DNA from: Reyranella sp.
Lineage (GTDB): Bacteria; Pseudomonadota; Alphaproteobacteria; Reyranellales; Reyranellaceae
Length of the DNA stretch: 64,000 bases
NCBI RefSeq assembly: GCF_017305915.1
Contig: NZ_JAFKJN010000011.1
Location: 1 to 64,000, forward strand
Reading direction: 5' to 3'
In this document: one piece after another, positions 1 to 7,865 of the stretch
How positions within the stretch are numbered: position 1 is the stretch's first letter
How the letters are laid out: every line of letters begins with the position of its first letter
Position numbers and translations under genes: made by a program
The notes under the pieces: model-generated
The model's input: only the letters and a program-made list of their open reading frames with translations
Databases searched by the model: none
What the model was told of the DNA's origin: nothing

Positions 1-9
1 CCCGCTTCC

Positions 10-62
10 GCAACGGGCCGGGACGCTGCGGTAGAGGGGGCCTCCGCGCCCCGGCCCGTTGC
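10..62. repeat. Long perfect hairpin at window start
   Basis: GCAACGGGCCGGG at 10-22 is perfectly complementary to CCCGGCCCGTTGC at 50-62, giving a 13 bp GC-rich stem with a 27-base loop. No T-tract follows on either side, so a simple intrinsic terminator is unlikely on the + strand. It sits just upstream of the first unknown gene; its role is unknown. Confidence 0.6.
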
Positions 63-122
63 AACACCGTCCCTCACGGGACATTCAAAGGCACAGGAGA
101 CGCCAGGATTCTCAAGTTAAGC

Positions 123-713
123 GTGGTCCGAAGAAACAGGGCAGGTCACCAATTCCATCAAGTGCAGCGTCTCGCTCGTCCCCATGTTGTCGGGTTTCCC
201 ATTGTCGGCAATGCCCAGGCAGTCAACCTATGCAAGGCAGGCTTCTATGAGCACTGGATGGGGTACATGGAGGTCAATTCAATCGGCCTCAGCATAGGGC
301 AGATAGCCTCAGCCCGTTTGCAAGACCGGCGACCTCAAGCTCCCATACCTGCGCCGGCAAAGCAGCCAGTTAAGCACTTCATCAACCAAAAAATGTTCTA
401 CTGGAAGGAGTGCTTCTACACGCGGTCGGACGTAATTCGTTGGCTGGCAAATCGATTCGGCGGTGCCCACCTCGATTTTCGGCGGCAAGCTGATGAACAG
501 CACATTGACGAGATCAAGAACTACTTCGGCCTAGAGATGATCGGCACCAACCACAAGATGCTGATCGGCCAAGAGATCGCCGACGGCCGCGCTGACCCGC
601 AAAGGCGTCCACGCATCTACGACGCAACAGAGCTGATTGCAGCGGACTCGGCCCGCATCTTCGCGATCGGCGTCGCGAGTTCGGCGGCGGCCCTGAACTC
701 CCTGCTGCGGTAG
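123..713 (+). CDS. Hypothetical protein of the phage-like element
   Basis: The reading frame gives up to 196 residues and ends in TAG at 711-713. The C-terminal half looks genuinely coded: FYWKECFYTRSDVIRWLANR, then a GAHLDFRR segment, then an acidic-helical stretch and a hydrophobic alanine-rich tail ending at residue 196. The first half is rich in Arg, His and Gln and may be out of frame or non-coding, so the real start could be inside, for example the Met at base 258. I do not recognise a named family, and similar phage or plasmid cargo proteins are uncharacterised. It lies left of the pentapeptide gene, convergent with it. Confidence 0.5.
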   Translation: MVRRNRAGHQFHQVQRLARPHVVGFPIVGNAQAVNLCKAGFYEHWMGYMEVNSIGLSIGQIASARLQDRRPQAPIPAPAKQPVKHFINQKMFYWKECFYTRSDVIRWLANRFGGAHLDFRRQADEQHIDEIKNYFGLEMIGTNHKMLIGQEIADGRADPQRRPRIYDATELIAADSARIFAIGVASSAAALNSLLR

Positions 714-830
714 ACAGGCTCGCGACGAGCAAGCCCGCCCAACGCGCGAACACGCAGGGCGGGGCCGCTGGGGGCACGCAACATGACATCACATGGGAAA
801 AGGCGGTCGTTGGCCAGCGGTTGTTATTGA

Positions 831-1694
831 TTATTCTTGTGGTTCTACCCAACGGTTGGTGCGCCTAGCGTAGGCCTCCGCTTCGGCGCGAGTAATGAAG
901 TGGTAGATACCGCCGGAGAACTCGTCCCATCGGTTCGTCCCCCACTTGTCGCTGCGCACGATATTGCCCGCGCGATATTCAGTCGTACCGTCATGCATCG
1001 CCACGCCAACCTCGGCGCCGTACACTTTTAGAACTTGGGCGAACTCCGCTCGTGCTCTCCGCGTCGCCGCGCTACTGCGACGGGCTTCTGCCGGGATCAG
1101 GAGCTTCACAATGACTTCGTTCTTGCACTTCTTCCAACCGATGTAGCTGCCGACCTCTGGTACAGCCAGAGGGATGGTTGCCTCGGGGAAGGCCACAGCG
1201 TCGCAAAGGCGGACCCCATCAACATCGGCGCCTTCGAGGTTGGCGCCAGCCAAGTTCGCCCCAATGAGTGGGACATCCCGCAAGACAGTACCTTTCAGGA
1301 TCGCTTGCTTAAGGTCAGCGAACGAGAGGTCTGCTCCTCCGAAATAGCAGCCGCTCATGTCCGCCCCGAACAGCAAGGCGCCTTGAAGATTGGCGCCCTG
1401 GAGGATCGCCCCCGACATCAAAGCGCCTTGAAGATTGGCGCCCCGCAGGATCATGCCTCCCATGTAAGCGCCCCGCAGAGTAGCTCCACGCAAGATCGAA
1501 CTCCTGAGATCGGCGTTGCCGAGATCAGCGCCGGCTAAGTTGGCGCCGGATAGGTCGATGCCGGCAAGGTTCATGCTGGACAGGTCGATGCCGGCAAGAC
1601 TCACGCCCTCTCTAGCGCTTTCCTCAAGGGCCGCCTTCTTTCGGAGTTCTTCCTCCGAAGGGGCCCGGCAAATGTGCTGTGTTGTGTGGTGCAA
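831..1694 (-). CDS. Pentapeptide-repeat protein with DUF5758-like C-terminus
   Basis: Residues about 30-175 are tandem pentapeptide repeats of the A(D/N)LxG type (GANLAGADLGNADL, GANLQGALLFGADM), which fold into a right-handed quadrilateral beta-helix. Residues about 180-287 match the pattern of the DUF5758 domain (GYIGWKKC-like start, conserved IPAEARRSSA, then a GGIYHFITRAEAEAY motif near the end). The frame starts with TTG at 1692-1694 and lacks a clear ribosome-binding site, so the true start is uncertain. It lies downstream of a strong terminator and so has its own promoter or is weakly read through. Pentapeptide proteins can mimic DNA or act as scaffolds, but the target here is unknown; accessory cargo of the element is likely. 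Confidence 0.85.
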   Translation of the reverse strand: MHHTTQHICRAPSEEELRKKAALEESAREGVSLAGIDLSSMNLAGIDLSGANLAGADLGNADLRSSILRGATLRGAYMGGMILRGANLQGALMSGAILQGANLQGALLFGADMSGCYFGGADLSFADLKQAILKGTVLRDVPLIGANLAGANLEGADVDGVRLCDAVAFPEATIPLAVPEVGSYIGWKKCKNEVIVKLLIPAEARRSSAATRRARAEFAQVLKVYGAEVGVAMHDGTTEYRAGNIVRSDKWGTNRWDEFSGGIYHFITRAEAEAYARRTNRWVEPQE

Positions 1695-1716
1695 TTGGTC
1701 ACGTTTGAGTAAGAGG

Positions 1717-1747
1717 AAAAAAGGGCCCAGCTTTGGATGCCGGGCCC
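1717..1747 (-). terminator. Rho-independent terminator of the phage minus-strand operon
   Basis: On the minus strand GGGCCCGGC pairs with GCTGGGCCC (1723-1747, one mismatch) and is followed at once by six T residues (1722-1717). This is a textbook intrinsic terminator placed after the last small gene of the long minus-strand operon that runs from about 7.4 kb to 1.8 kb, and before the pentapeptide gene. Confidence 0.85.
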
Positions 1748-1829
1748 GCTTGTTGGGACTACTGCAGCCGATTGCCCATATGTGGACTATTCGCGAGCAT
1801 GCGCTCCCGGCTCTTTGCGTCGTTGACGA

Positions 1830-1988
1830 TCATCGTTTCCGATCCACGTCTCGGTTCACGCGCCGGTACTTGCCGCTCTCGCGGTCCAGCTCGACGAGTC
1901 CATAGGCGAACCTAGCGGCGTGGTCGGCGGCCATGACGGTGCCGCGGCCGAACGCCATGCGCTCCCCGGCTTCATACAGCCGGTCCAT
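1830..1988 (-). CDS. Small hypothetical phage protein
   Basis: A 52-residue frame starting MDRLYEAGERMAFGRG and ending in a Lys/Arg-rich tail (RRVNRDVDRKR). It starts 26 bases after the gp14-like gene and is the last frame before the terminator at 1717-1747. Composition fits a real protein, but no ribosome-binding site is obvious and no family is recognised. The frame stays open further upstream, but that part overlaps the gp14-like gene and looks like a shadow. Confidence 0.4.
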   Translation of the reverse strand: MDRLYEAGERMAFGRGTVMAADHAARFAYGLVELDRESGKYRRVNRDVDRKR

Positions 1989-2014
1989 CTCACGAGCAGG
2001 GTAGAGTCGACGCC

Positions 2015-2605
2015 TCAATGGTACTGGCTCCAGCTCGCAATCTCGGAGTCGATGTCCTGGCCCTTGCCGGGCTTTGAGCCTCGGTCGTCGAACGCATCGT
2101 AAATCTTGAGCCCCGCCTTGATCGCGGAACCGCCAACGGCCAGCCAAGGGGCCATGGGGTCGGGCTTCACGGTGGAGCTGATGATCGACTGCGCCTTGGT
2201 CCGTGAGGCCTCCGCTTGGTTCGTCAGGTCCTGCTGCGTGGTGGCGTAGTTGTAATCGATGTTGCCGCGAGCGCGGCCTTCCCGCGCCTCGTAGTCGGAC
2301 ATGAGGTTGGCGAAGGATACGCCACCTACACCAGCCTCGCCGGCAGAAGCGTTAGCTCTGCCCTTCACCTCGGCCATCTGCCGGGCAACGTCGAAGCTCT
2401 CGCTCTGGGCCTTGTCGGCTTCCTGCTGTTGGCGGGTCTGGATCGAGTTGTAGTTCTGCGCCAGGGCGCGGTTGGCGTTGGCGATGGTCTGGTCATAGTT
2501 GGTCGCGACGGCGCCCTGCTTGCTGAAAGCGCTGGCAGCAGAGATGCCGACCGAAGCCAACGATGAGGCGGCCGTCAGGGCGGCGAAGGTGGTGGGTTCA
2601 CACAT
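2015..2605 (-). CDS. Internal virion protein, T7 gp14-like
   Basis: The 196-residue protein starts MCEPTTFAALTAASSLASVG, a hydrophobic small-residue N-terminus typical of podovirus internal virion protein B. It continues with a long Gln/Ala-rich helical middle (RQQQEADKAQSESF), the family-like GEAGVGGVSFANLMSDYEAREG segment near residue 95, and a Tyr/Gln-rich helix. In T7 the homologue gp14 is ejected from the virion and helps form the channel through the cell envelope. The start at 2605 was chosen because it follows AAGGAAC and gives the conserved MCEP start; the frame is open further upstream. It overlaps the preceding gene's end by 8 bases, implying translational coupling. Confidence 0.7.
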   Translation of the reverse strand: MCEPTTFAALTAASSLASVGISAASAFSKQGAVATNYDQTIANANRALAQNYNSIQTRQQQEADKAQSESFDVARQMAEVKGRANASAGEAGVGGVSFANLMSDYEAREGRARGNIDYNYATTQQDLTNQAEASRTKAQSIISSTVKPDPMAPWLAVGGSAIKAGLKIYDAFDDRGSKPGKGQDIDSEIASWSQYH

Positions 2606-2933
2606 GAGGTGTTCCTTGGGAGTTGAGGGAGGCTTGGGCGGCGGCATAGCGCCGGCCAAGGTCGAGTAGGGCCCGGTTACCCTCGACAAGGCCAAGGAGC
2701 GCGGTCGCGTTGAGCACGCGGCGGCCCTTGGCTAATTGGTCGAACGCTAGAAGCGCCAGCCCGGGCGTCGTCCCGAACTCGGCGGCGGCTTCTTCAAGAG
2801 CGGTGGAGAACGCGGTGCCCTCGGTGGTTCCGAGGCAGCGAACCTCTACGGCACGAGCGAGCGCCGCCAGGGCGTCCGCCAAGAGCGAAGCTGTGAGGGG
2901 CGGCGGGACGGTACTGGTTTCGGTGGTGTCCAT
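2598..2933 (-). CDS. Hypothetical phage protein
   Basis: A 111-residue, alanine- and leucine-rich, largely helical protein (MDTTETSTVPPPLTASLLAD to SLNSQGTPHV) without recognised motifs. It sits between the 318-residue gene (16-base gap) and the gp14-like gene (8-base overlap), so it belongs to the same operon and is likely a virion or assembly component. No catalytic signature, signal peptide or membrane segment is visible. Function unknown. Confidence 0.7.
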   Translation of the reverse strand: MDTTETSTVPPPLTASLLADALAALARAVEVRCLGTTEGTAFSTALEEAAAEFGTTPGLALLAFDQLAKGRRVLNATALLGLVEGNRALLDLGRRYAAAQASLNSQGTPHV

Positions 2934-2949
2934 CGTGATGTCTTTGCTG

Positions 2950-3906
2950 TTAGCGGACAGAGATGAGGCGCTGCCGCACAGCTACACTCCAAGGCATCTC
3001 GCCACGACCTGGGACCTTTACGAGTATCTGCTTGCTCGGAGCATCCCACCGGACTGAGCGGCCGGCAGTGGTGTTCGCTTCCAAGATTCGGGCGGGATCG
3101 ACTTGGTCAAGGTTCGCTACGAAGTCGATCACGAACGACCCATAGTCGGCCCTGCCGCTCTGGAAGTGCGCATTCATCGCGGCGCGGAAGTCGCTCGATC
3201 CGGTGCGCCGGAAGTGCTCGAAGGCTTCCGCGACCATTTCTTCCGATGTGCCAGCCGCTTTCGCTGCGCTGGTCGTCGCCTCCTTCGCATAGGCCGCTTG
3301 GACGCTCGCAATCTTAGCCCGCACTTGGGAAGGCTCCATGCCGAGTTCAGCCGCGAGCTGCCCGACCTGTGCGTCAGGGACCTCGCCGCCGTTGTCGATG
3401 GCCGCCACAGCAACGCCAATCGAAGCGCCGGGCGCTCGCGTAAGCGCATCGGTGATCGTGGCCTCGCTCTCGTCGTCCAGGCGGGTATTCGGCGTGTCCT
3501 GCTGGCGCTCGTCCTGCTGAGGCTGCAGAGGCGGTTTCGGGCCCTTGTCATCCGGGGGAGGAGACGAGGGCGGGGCCGCCGCACCCACGGGCACGATGTG
3601 CCCTGCAGGACTGCGGGCGAGGAGCCCCATCGCCATCGCCACGGCGACGCTGGTCTCGCCCATGCCATTGCCCAGGTTGACCACGTCATCCGGCTTGATG
3701 GCGGCCGGATCATGTACGGCCATGCCGCTGGTCGTGCGGAATGAAAGCTGGTCGCCGGTCGGGGCCGACATCGGTACGGCGTCCGTCGAGCTGACGCGGC
3801 CGCTTCCGACGCGCGTCGAGATGCCGAGGTCGTTGGTCTCGGTTGAGGAGGACTGCGTCGCGTAGACGGCGGCGAGCTGATTGTCTGGAGTTTCGTAGGT
3901 GCTCAT
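2950..3906 (-). CDS. Hypothetical phage protein, Pro-rich linker
   Basis: A 318-residue protein with a polar N-terminal third, a proline-rich linker around residues 108-130 (APPSSPPPDDKGPKPPLQPQ), and a helical C-terminal half (EPSQVRAKIASVQAAYAKEA). The ending has a small basic beta-like segment (KQILVKVPGRGEMPW). It overlaps the upstream zinc-motif gene by 4 bases (ATGA), so the two are coupled. I do not recognise a family. Position before the gp14-like gene suggests a structural or scaffold role, but this is inference only. Confidence 0.7.
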   Translation of the reverse strand: MSTYETPDNQLAAVYATQSSSTETNDLGISTRVGSGRVSSTDAVPMSAPTGDQLSFRTTSGMAVHDPAAIKPDDVVNLGNGMGETSVAVAMAMGLLARSPAGHIVPVGAAAPPSSPPPDDKGPKPPLQPQQDERQQDTPNTRLDDESEATITDALTRAPGASIGVAVAAIDNGGEVPDAQVGQLAAELGMEPSQVRAKIASVQAAYAKEATTSAAKAAGTSEEMVAEAFEHFRRTGSSDFRAAMNAHFQSGRADYGSFVIDFVANLDQVDPARILEANTTAGRSVRWDAPSKQILVKVPGRGEMPWSVAVRQRLISVR

Positions 3907-4748
3907 GTGGTGCTGTTGTTGTTGGAGGTGAGGAAAGGCGCGTCGTCATGGGAGACACGCGCGACGGGACGGAGATCGCCTGTGGCTGAGCGGGAGCCGC
4001 CTAGGCGCTTGTTGAGTTCGTCGGCGGCGCGGAAGGCGAGGAGGCCTAGGGCGGCGTTGACGCGGTCGAAGGCGAACCTCCGGACACTGAAGTTGATGCG
4101 ACCAACGGCGGTGCCGTCCGCGCTGCCGTCTTCGGTGTGCTGACGGGCCCATGCGGGTGCACCGAGGGGCTGCGGATGCAGCAGGAGCTTCGCGGCCTGG
4201 TGCTGGAAGTGGGAGTCGTCTCGGAAGCTGCGGCGCTGCGATCTCGGCTCCTCGGCGTCGAGCTGCCGGAACGCATACGCGGCGACCCAACGGGCGACGA
4301 AGTCGTCGGGACCGACGCCACCGGCTCGGAGCCGGGCGAGGGCACGGCTGTAACCGGTGTGCGGTCGTCGAGGGTCGGAGCGGCGTGCCGCTTTACCGCT
4401 TCCGAACAGCTCGCCGGCTGCCCAGGAGACCGCTGCGTCGATGCCGGGATGCGCTAGACGGAGCTGCTGTCCGACGAACGACGCAGCCTCGACCACCCAG
4501 GGACGCCATGTGCCGCGCCGGATGGTTCGAGCGGTGGGATGGCCGGTGGCCTCGTAGTGCCGCGCGTGGGCACGGCAGCGCGACCCGAGTTTCCAGCGGG
4601 ACCGGTGACAGTCGGGCACGTCGCAGCGGTGTTCCTCGTTCCGGGCTATCTGCCCGGTGAGGGGCCGGCAGTCGGGGGCATGGCGAAGCACAAGCCGGCC
4701 GCGTGAGATGCGCGACAAGAGCCCGGACTTGGGCTGGATGTTGTCCAT
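3903..4748 (-). CDS. Zinc-motif phage protein of unknown function
   Basis: Near residue 42 lies HRCDVPDCHRSRWKLGSRCR followed by AHARHYEATGHP, that is C-x4-C-x11-C-x2-H. This resembles the short zinc module common at the N-terminus of phage and actinobacterial proteins (CxxxxCxR...GxCxxHYxRWxxxGxP), often linked to HNH nucleases. The remainder (about 200 residues) is Arg-rich and has no HNH motif that I can see. The start at 4748 (MDNIQPKSG, 281 residues) has an AGGA upstream; a longer version could start at 4805. It overlaps the next gene by 4 bases and is probably a DNA- or RNA-binding accessory protein; function unproven. Confidence 0.65.
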   Translation of the reverse strand: MDNIQPKSGLLSRISRGRLVLRHAPDCRPLTGQIARNEEHRCDVPDCHRSRWKLGSRCRAHARHYEATGHPTARTIRRGTWRPWVVEAASFVGQQLRLAHPGIDAAVSWAAGELFGSGKAARRSDPRRPHTGYSRALARLRAGGVGPDDFVARWVAAYAFRQLDAEEPRSQRRSFRDDSHFQHQAAKLLLHPQPLGAPAWARQHTEDGSADGTAVGRINFSVRRFAFDRVNAALGLLAFRAADELNKRLGGSRSATGDLRPVARVSHDDAPFLTSNNNSTT

Positions 4749-4844
4749 TCTGGTTGTCCTGAGGGCGGGGAGGCCGAGTCGGCCGGCCCGCGAGTTAGAC
4801 GCCAAGTCCCTAAAGAAGAAGAGCCCCTATTAGGGAGCTGGCGT

Positions 4845-6785
4845 TTAAGTCGGGTGGGGAGTGAACAGCCGGGCAAGGGAGCGCCCAGACAGCGCCCACG
4901 GGACGAGGCTCGAGACATCCCGTAGGGCGTGAGTGAAGGACCGCCCGGCCACGCCGCGCAGTCCTGCCGCATCCTTGAGCTTGCGCGTCGAGATGCGGTC
5001 AACATCGCCCGGCAGCCCAGCGAGGAACTGGGCTATCCGGCTGGCCGTGGTCGCCACGGTCCCAGCCTTCGCCTCGCTGTGGACTGGCTCCCAGCCCTTC
5101 CAAACGGCGCCCGGCATCACCTCCGAGAGTGCCCCACGGATCGCGGGATCTCGGTGGATGATGTAGCCGGTCATCCGTGAGGCCTTGCCATCTTCGATCA
5201 CCCGACAGGCCCCTCGGGAGAGTGCCTGATAGATGACGTGACACACCTCGGAGCGGGCGACTTGTCGAATGGTCTTGGACGGTACGTCGGAGCGAAGGTC
5301 GTTCGCCTGCCCAATATAAGCCCCCGCGAGGTCGAGCGATGATCGCTGAAGCACGCCGGCCAGGATGACATGACGGCAGTGGGCGAAGGAGTTGAGCGAG
5401 GTTTCCATTCCCCACGTCACCACGTTGATGCGGTCGAAGTCCTTCGGTTCGCCGTTCTCGACGCCGCGCACCTTGGCGGTCGTGTCTATGCCAGCCTTCT
5501 CAAGGTCGGCCAACATGGTGGAGCGATAGTCCACCCGCTCGCCGTGTTTGTGCTTGAAGACGAAGATCAAGACCGACTCGTCAGGAGGAACGTTCTTCAC
5601 GATCTCCACCACTTCGCGGGTCGTCCTCCGGTCCCCGTGGTCGCGCTCGAAGTCTCGACGCATCGACTCCCGACCGCCGGCAACGAACATCTGATGAAGA
5701 GCGACGTTGTCGAAGGTCTTGAGCTGGGACAGCGACACCCCAATACGCTTCACGGCAGGTAGATGTTGCTCGGCGTCGCGGATGGTGCTGTCGGCTTTCA
5801 CGAGTGCGCGGATGGGATAGCTCGCGTCCAACACGATGATGTTGCGAAGCTCGGCCGGCACTGAGACCTCGTACCAAACCGCGCCGCCGTCATCCGTAGG
5901 TAGGACGCGGAGCTGTTCCTTCGCGAGGTCCAGCAAGGTGAACAAGGGTGCCACCGCAGGGCGGCGGGGCAGCATTCGGCGGAACTCCCCGAGTTGCTGG
6001 TCGTCGATCTCGGGGAGGGCGATCACGGTGGGTTCGTTTGGTGTGGCCCGTGCGGTGTCCAGCGCGTCGTGAATCGCCTGCTGCGCCTGGGTGAGGTAGG
6101 CAAGACACGGCGCATAGCCGGTGTTGTCTAACCAGAGACCTTGGAGAAATCCCAACGCGGCCCTCAGCTCACGCACCGACACACCTTTGGCGTCCGACGC
6201 GATCAAGCTCTCGTCGTACAGCATCAGGTCACGCGGCCGGCCCTGGTAGGAGTTGAATCGGGCGAGGCCTGTCCGCGACCGGACGCGAGCATGCGAGACG
6301 AGCATGATTTGACGCTCGGAGTTGTCATCGGTGCGGGGCTCGGAATACCTGCCCCCGTCCGCGTACAGCAGGCCGATGCGCTCCTCAGGGATACCGTGGG
6401 TGATCATGTCCCGCTTGAGCTGGCACAGGGCCTCGACCTTGGAGGCTGCGACCGACACCGAGATGTGGTCATGGCCCTGGCTCACGAGCGCGGCGCACCA
6501 CGCGATGATGGCCGAGGTCTTGCCCATGCCGGTCGGAAGGCCGAACGCCCAGCGGCCAGGAAGCTTGCCCTGTGCCGACTCGGTGAAGAGGCCGAGCATG
6601 GCGAACAAGGCGGCGCGGTGCTGTTCAGACAGGCGATTGCCGTTGGCGCAGAGGTGTGCCTCCAGCCGAGCGAAGCTCCCCCGCGTCAATGCGCCGTGAG
6701 AGATGCCGTTGTGCACGGTGTTGATGCCGGCGCGTGCGGCTTGCTTCGCTGCCGCTCGTCGGGCGGCGCGATTGAGGGTCGCCAT
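4845..6785 (-). CDS. SF2-type helicase/ATPase of the phage-like element
   Basis: A 646-residue protein with a Walker A motif LPTGMGKT (83-90), a Walker B-like DLMLYDES (187-193, a DExH/D variant), a second RecA-like start SVLIFVF (404-410), and a motif VI-like QALSRGACR (520-528). This order fits a superfamily 2 helicase or translocase, and the N-terminus is a basic helix. The ATG follows GGAGAA and gives a clean start. It is encoded between a small-terminase-like gene and the zinc-motif gene. It could act in element replication or DNA packaging, but the GxGKT/DExH layout and motif VI favour replication rather than a terminase. Confidence 0.75.
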   Translation of the reverse strand: MATLNRAARRAAAKQAARAGINTVHNGISHGALTRGSFARLEAHLCANGNRLSEQHRAALFAMLGLFTESAQGKLPGRWAFGLPTGMGKTSAIIAWCAALVSQGHDHISVSVAASKVEALCQLKRDMITHGIPEERIGLLYADGGRYSEPRTDDNSERQIMLVSHARVRSRTGLARFNSYQGRPRDLMLYDESLIASDAKGVSVRELRAALGFLQGLWLDNTGYAPCLAYLTQAQQAIHDALDTARATPNEPTVIALPEIDDQQLGEFRRMLPRRPAVAPLFTLLDLAKEQLRVLPTDDGGAVWYEVSVPAELRNIIVLDASYPIRALVKADSTIRDAEQHLPAVKRIGVSLSQLKTFDNVALHQMFVAGGRESMRRDFERDHGDRRTTREVVEIVKNVPPDESVLIFVFKHKHGERVDYRSTMLADLEKAGIDTTAKVRGVENGEPKDFDRINVVTWGMETSLNSFAHCRHVILAGVLQRSSLDLAGAYIGQANDLRSDVPSKTIRQVARSEVCHVIYQALSRGACRVIEDGKASRMTGYIIHRDPAIRGALSEVMPGAVWKGWEPVHSEAKAGTVATTASRIAQFLAGLPGDVDRISTRKLKDAAGLRGVAGRSFTHALRDVSSLVPWALSGRSLARLFTPHPT

Positions 6786-6805
6786 TCGGTTCTCCTGGGG
6801 AGGCT

Positions 6806-7153
6806 TTAGGGTGTTGAGGGGTGGGCGGATTCGTCGTCCTCGGCAGGCGCGAAGGATTCACCCGCATGGGCTACCCGTTCGATACCTATTTCGGCGTCCT
6901 CGAAGACGGGGAGCTTCGCGAATAGCTCACCCATCCTTTTGGTCATGCCAACCCCGCGCTGAAGAGCGGTGCTGTCGACGCCGTTGTCAGCGAGGAAGGC
7001 ACGCGCGACGTTCAACAAGGCGGCGGAAGGCTTCTTCTGGAGCGCGGCCAAGAGGGCGATCGCCTGTGCTCCCCAGATGTGGGCTAGAAGCTCCTCGCGG
7101 TCGGCTCCAGTCGTCGGCAAATTGGGCAGCGAGTTGAAAACGTCGTCGCTCAC
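6806..7153 (-). CDS. Small phage protein, terminase-small-subunit-like
   Basis: A 115-residue acidic protein. Its central region SAALLNVARAFLADNGVDST (residues about 43-62) resembles the short helical segment of small terminase subunits (DNA maturase A) of T7-like and related podoviruses, where a similar LxVARxFLxDNxI pattern occurs. The tail is very acidic (EDDESAHP). It overlaps the previous gene by four bases (ATGA at 7150-7153), so it is translationally coupled. The resemblance is short and the assignment tentative; an uncharacterised helical phage protein is the alternative. Confidence 0.5.
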   Translation of the reverse strand: MSDDVFNSLPNLPTTGADREELLAHIWGAQAIALLAALQKKPSAALLNVARAFLADNGVDSTALQRGVGMTKRMGELFAKLPVFEDAEIGIERVAHAGESFAPAEDDESAHPSTP

Positions 7154-7368
7154 GGCGCGACCCTGGTTTCGCCCCGGCGCTCGCGGACGGCGAGAAGTTC
7201 AGCCCGAAGACGGGCTTCTTCGACGGGGTCGCGAAGTGCCTGCGTGCACTTCTCCGCGAGGAGATTGAGAGCAAGGCGCAGCACGAGCGGGTTGGAAACG
7301 GGCCGCCCAACGTGCAGTGAGAGCGTAGCCCGAACGGCAGTAAGGCCAGCGTGCTCAAGTCTGGTCAT
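7150..7368 (-). CDS. Small helical phage protein
   Basis: A 72-residue frame from MTRLEHAGLTAVRATLSLHV to RERRGETRVAP, mostly helical with alternating Leu and charged residues. It overlaps the next gene's start in an ATGA arrangement. The frame is open upstream to 7509, but that part has shadow-like composition. No family recognised. It is the first well-supported gene of the minus-strand operon. Confidence 0.55.
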   Translation of the reverse strand: MTRLEHAGLTAVRATLSLHVGRPVSNPLVLRLALNLLAEKCTQALRDPVEEARLRAELLAVRERRGETRVAP

Positions 7369-7525
7369 CCAGATGCGCTGCTTTACGTGCTGGCCGCGAC
7401 GGGACCGCAGCTTGGTTGCCGGCGAGCTTGGCAGCGAGTTACGCGTATCGGTGGCAAAGGGCGCTGTCTCGCAAGGCCTGTAGGCCCGCGATGATGGCCG
7501 CCCGGTCATTGTCGGTGATGTCCAT
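7355..7525 (-). pseudogene. Short ORF split by an in-frame TAA
   Basis: From ATG at 7525 the frame reads MDITDNDRAAIIAGLQALRD and on to a TAA at 7441-7439, 28 residues long. After the stop the same frame continues 27 residues (LAAKLAGNQAAVPSR...) to a TGA at 7355, overlapping the start of the next gene. The text around the stop (RYA, stop, LAAKLAG) would read RYAELAAKLAG if TAA were GAA, so a point nonsense change is plausible. Alternatively the 28-residue peptide is real. Low certainty. Confidence 0.35.
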
Positions 7526-7865
7526 GGTGGTGTCTGGTGATGTGCGATGGGAAGACCGTTCCACGCGTGGACACATCCACTGGTGGAACAAAGTAGGAAA
7601 GATCGTTCTGGAGTTGCACCCTCATCGGACCTACAGTCCGCCGCACTCCGACGGTTCGGAGTGGAATGGAGCGGAGATGATTGAGCGGATGCGGGATGCG
7701 TTGGGGCAATTCAGGTTCGAGATGTACGGGCGCCTAGGAAATGGCTTCGGGCTGTACGTGCGAGTGCCTTGGCTTGGCTCGGCGTACGTCGGCCACGGCA
7801 TGACCACGTTCGACTCTTGGGGCACGTTGCGTGCAGCCCCCGGTGAACGGCTAGGCGGCCTCTAG
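7524..7865 (+). CDS. Hypothetical protein of the phage-like element
   Basis: A frame of about 113 residues rich in Trp, His, Gly and Tyr (HIHWWNKVGKIVLELHPHRT, then a C-terminal GFGLYVRVPWLGSAYVGHGM). Composition suggests a small folded beta-rich protein rather than a shadow. The start is unclear: in-frame ATGs occur at 7518 and 7524, and this region is also the start of the divergent short frame. A strong hairpin follows at 7895-7939. No family recognised. Confidence 0.45.
   Translation: MVVSGDVRWEDRSTRGHIHWWNKVGKIVLELHPHRTYSPPHSDGSEWNGAEMIERMRDALGQFRFEMYGRLGNGFGLYVRVPWLGSAYVGHGMTTFDSWGTLRAAPGERLGGL

Noticed and set aside
4845..6785. Helicase gene as a phage large terminase
   Set aside because: Its motif VI-like QxxxRGxxR and second RecA-like region fit SF2 helicases, and no nuclease domain is seen at the C-terminus.
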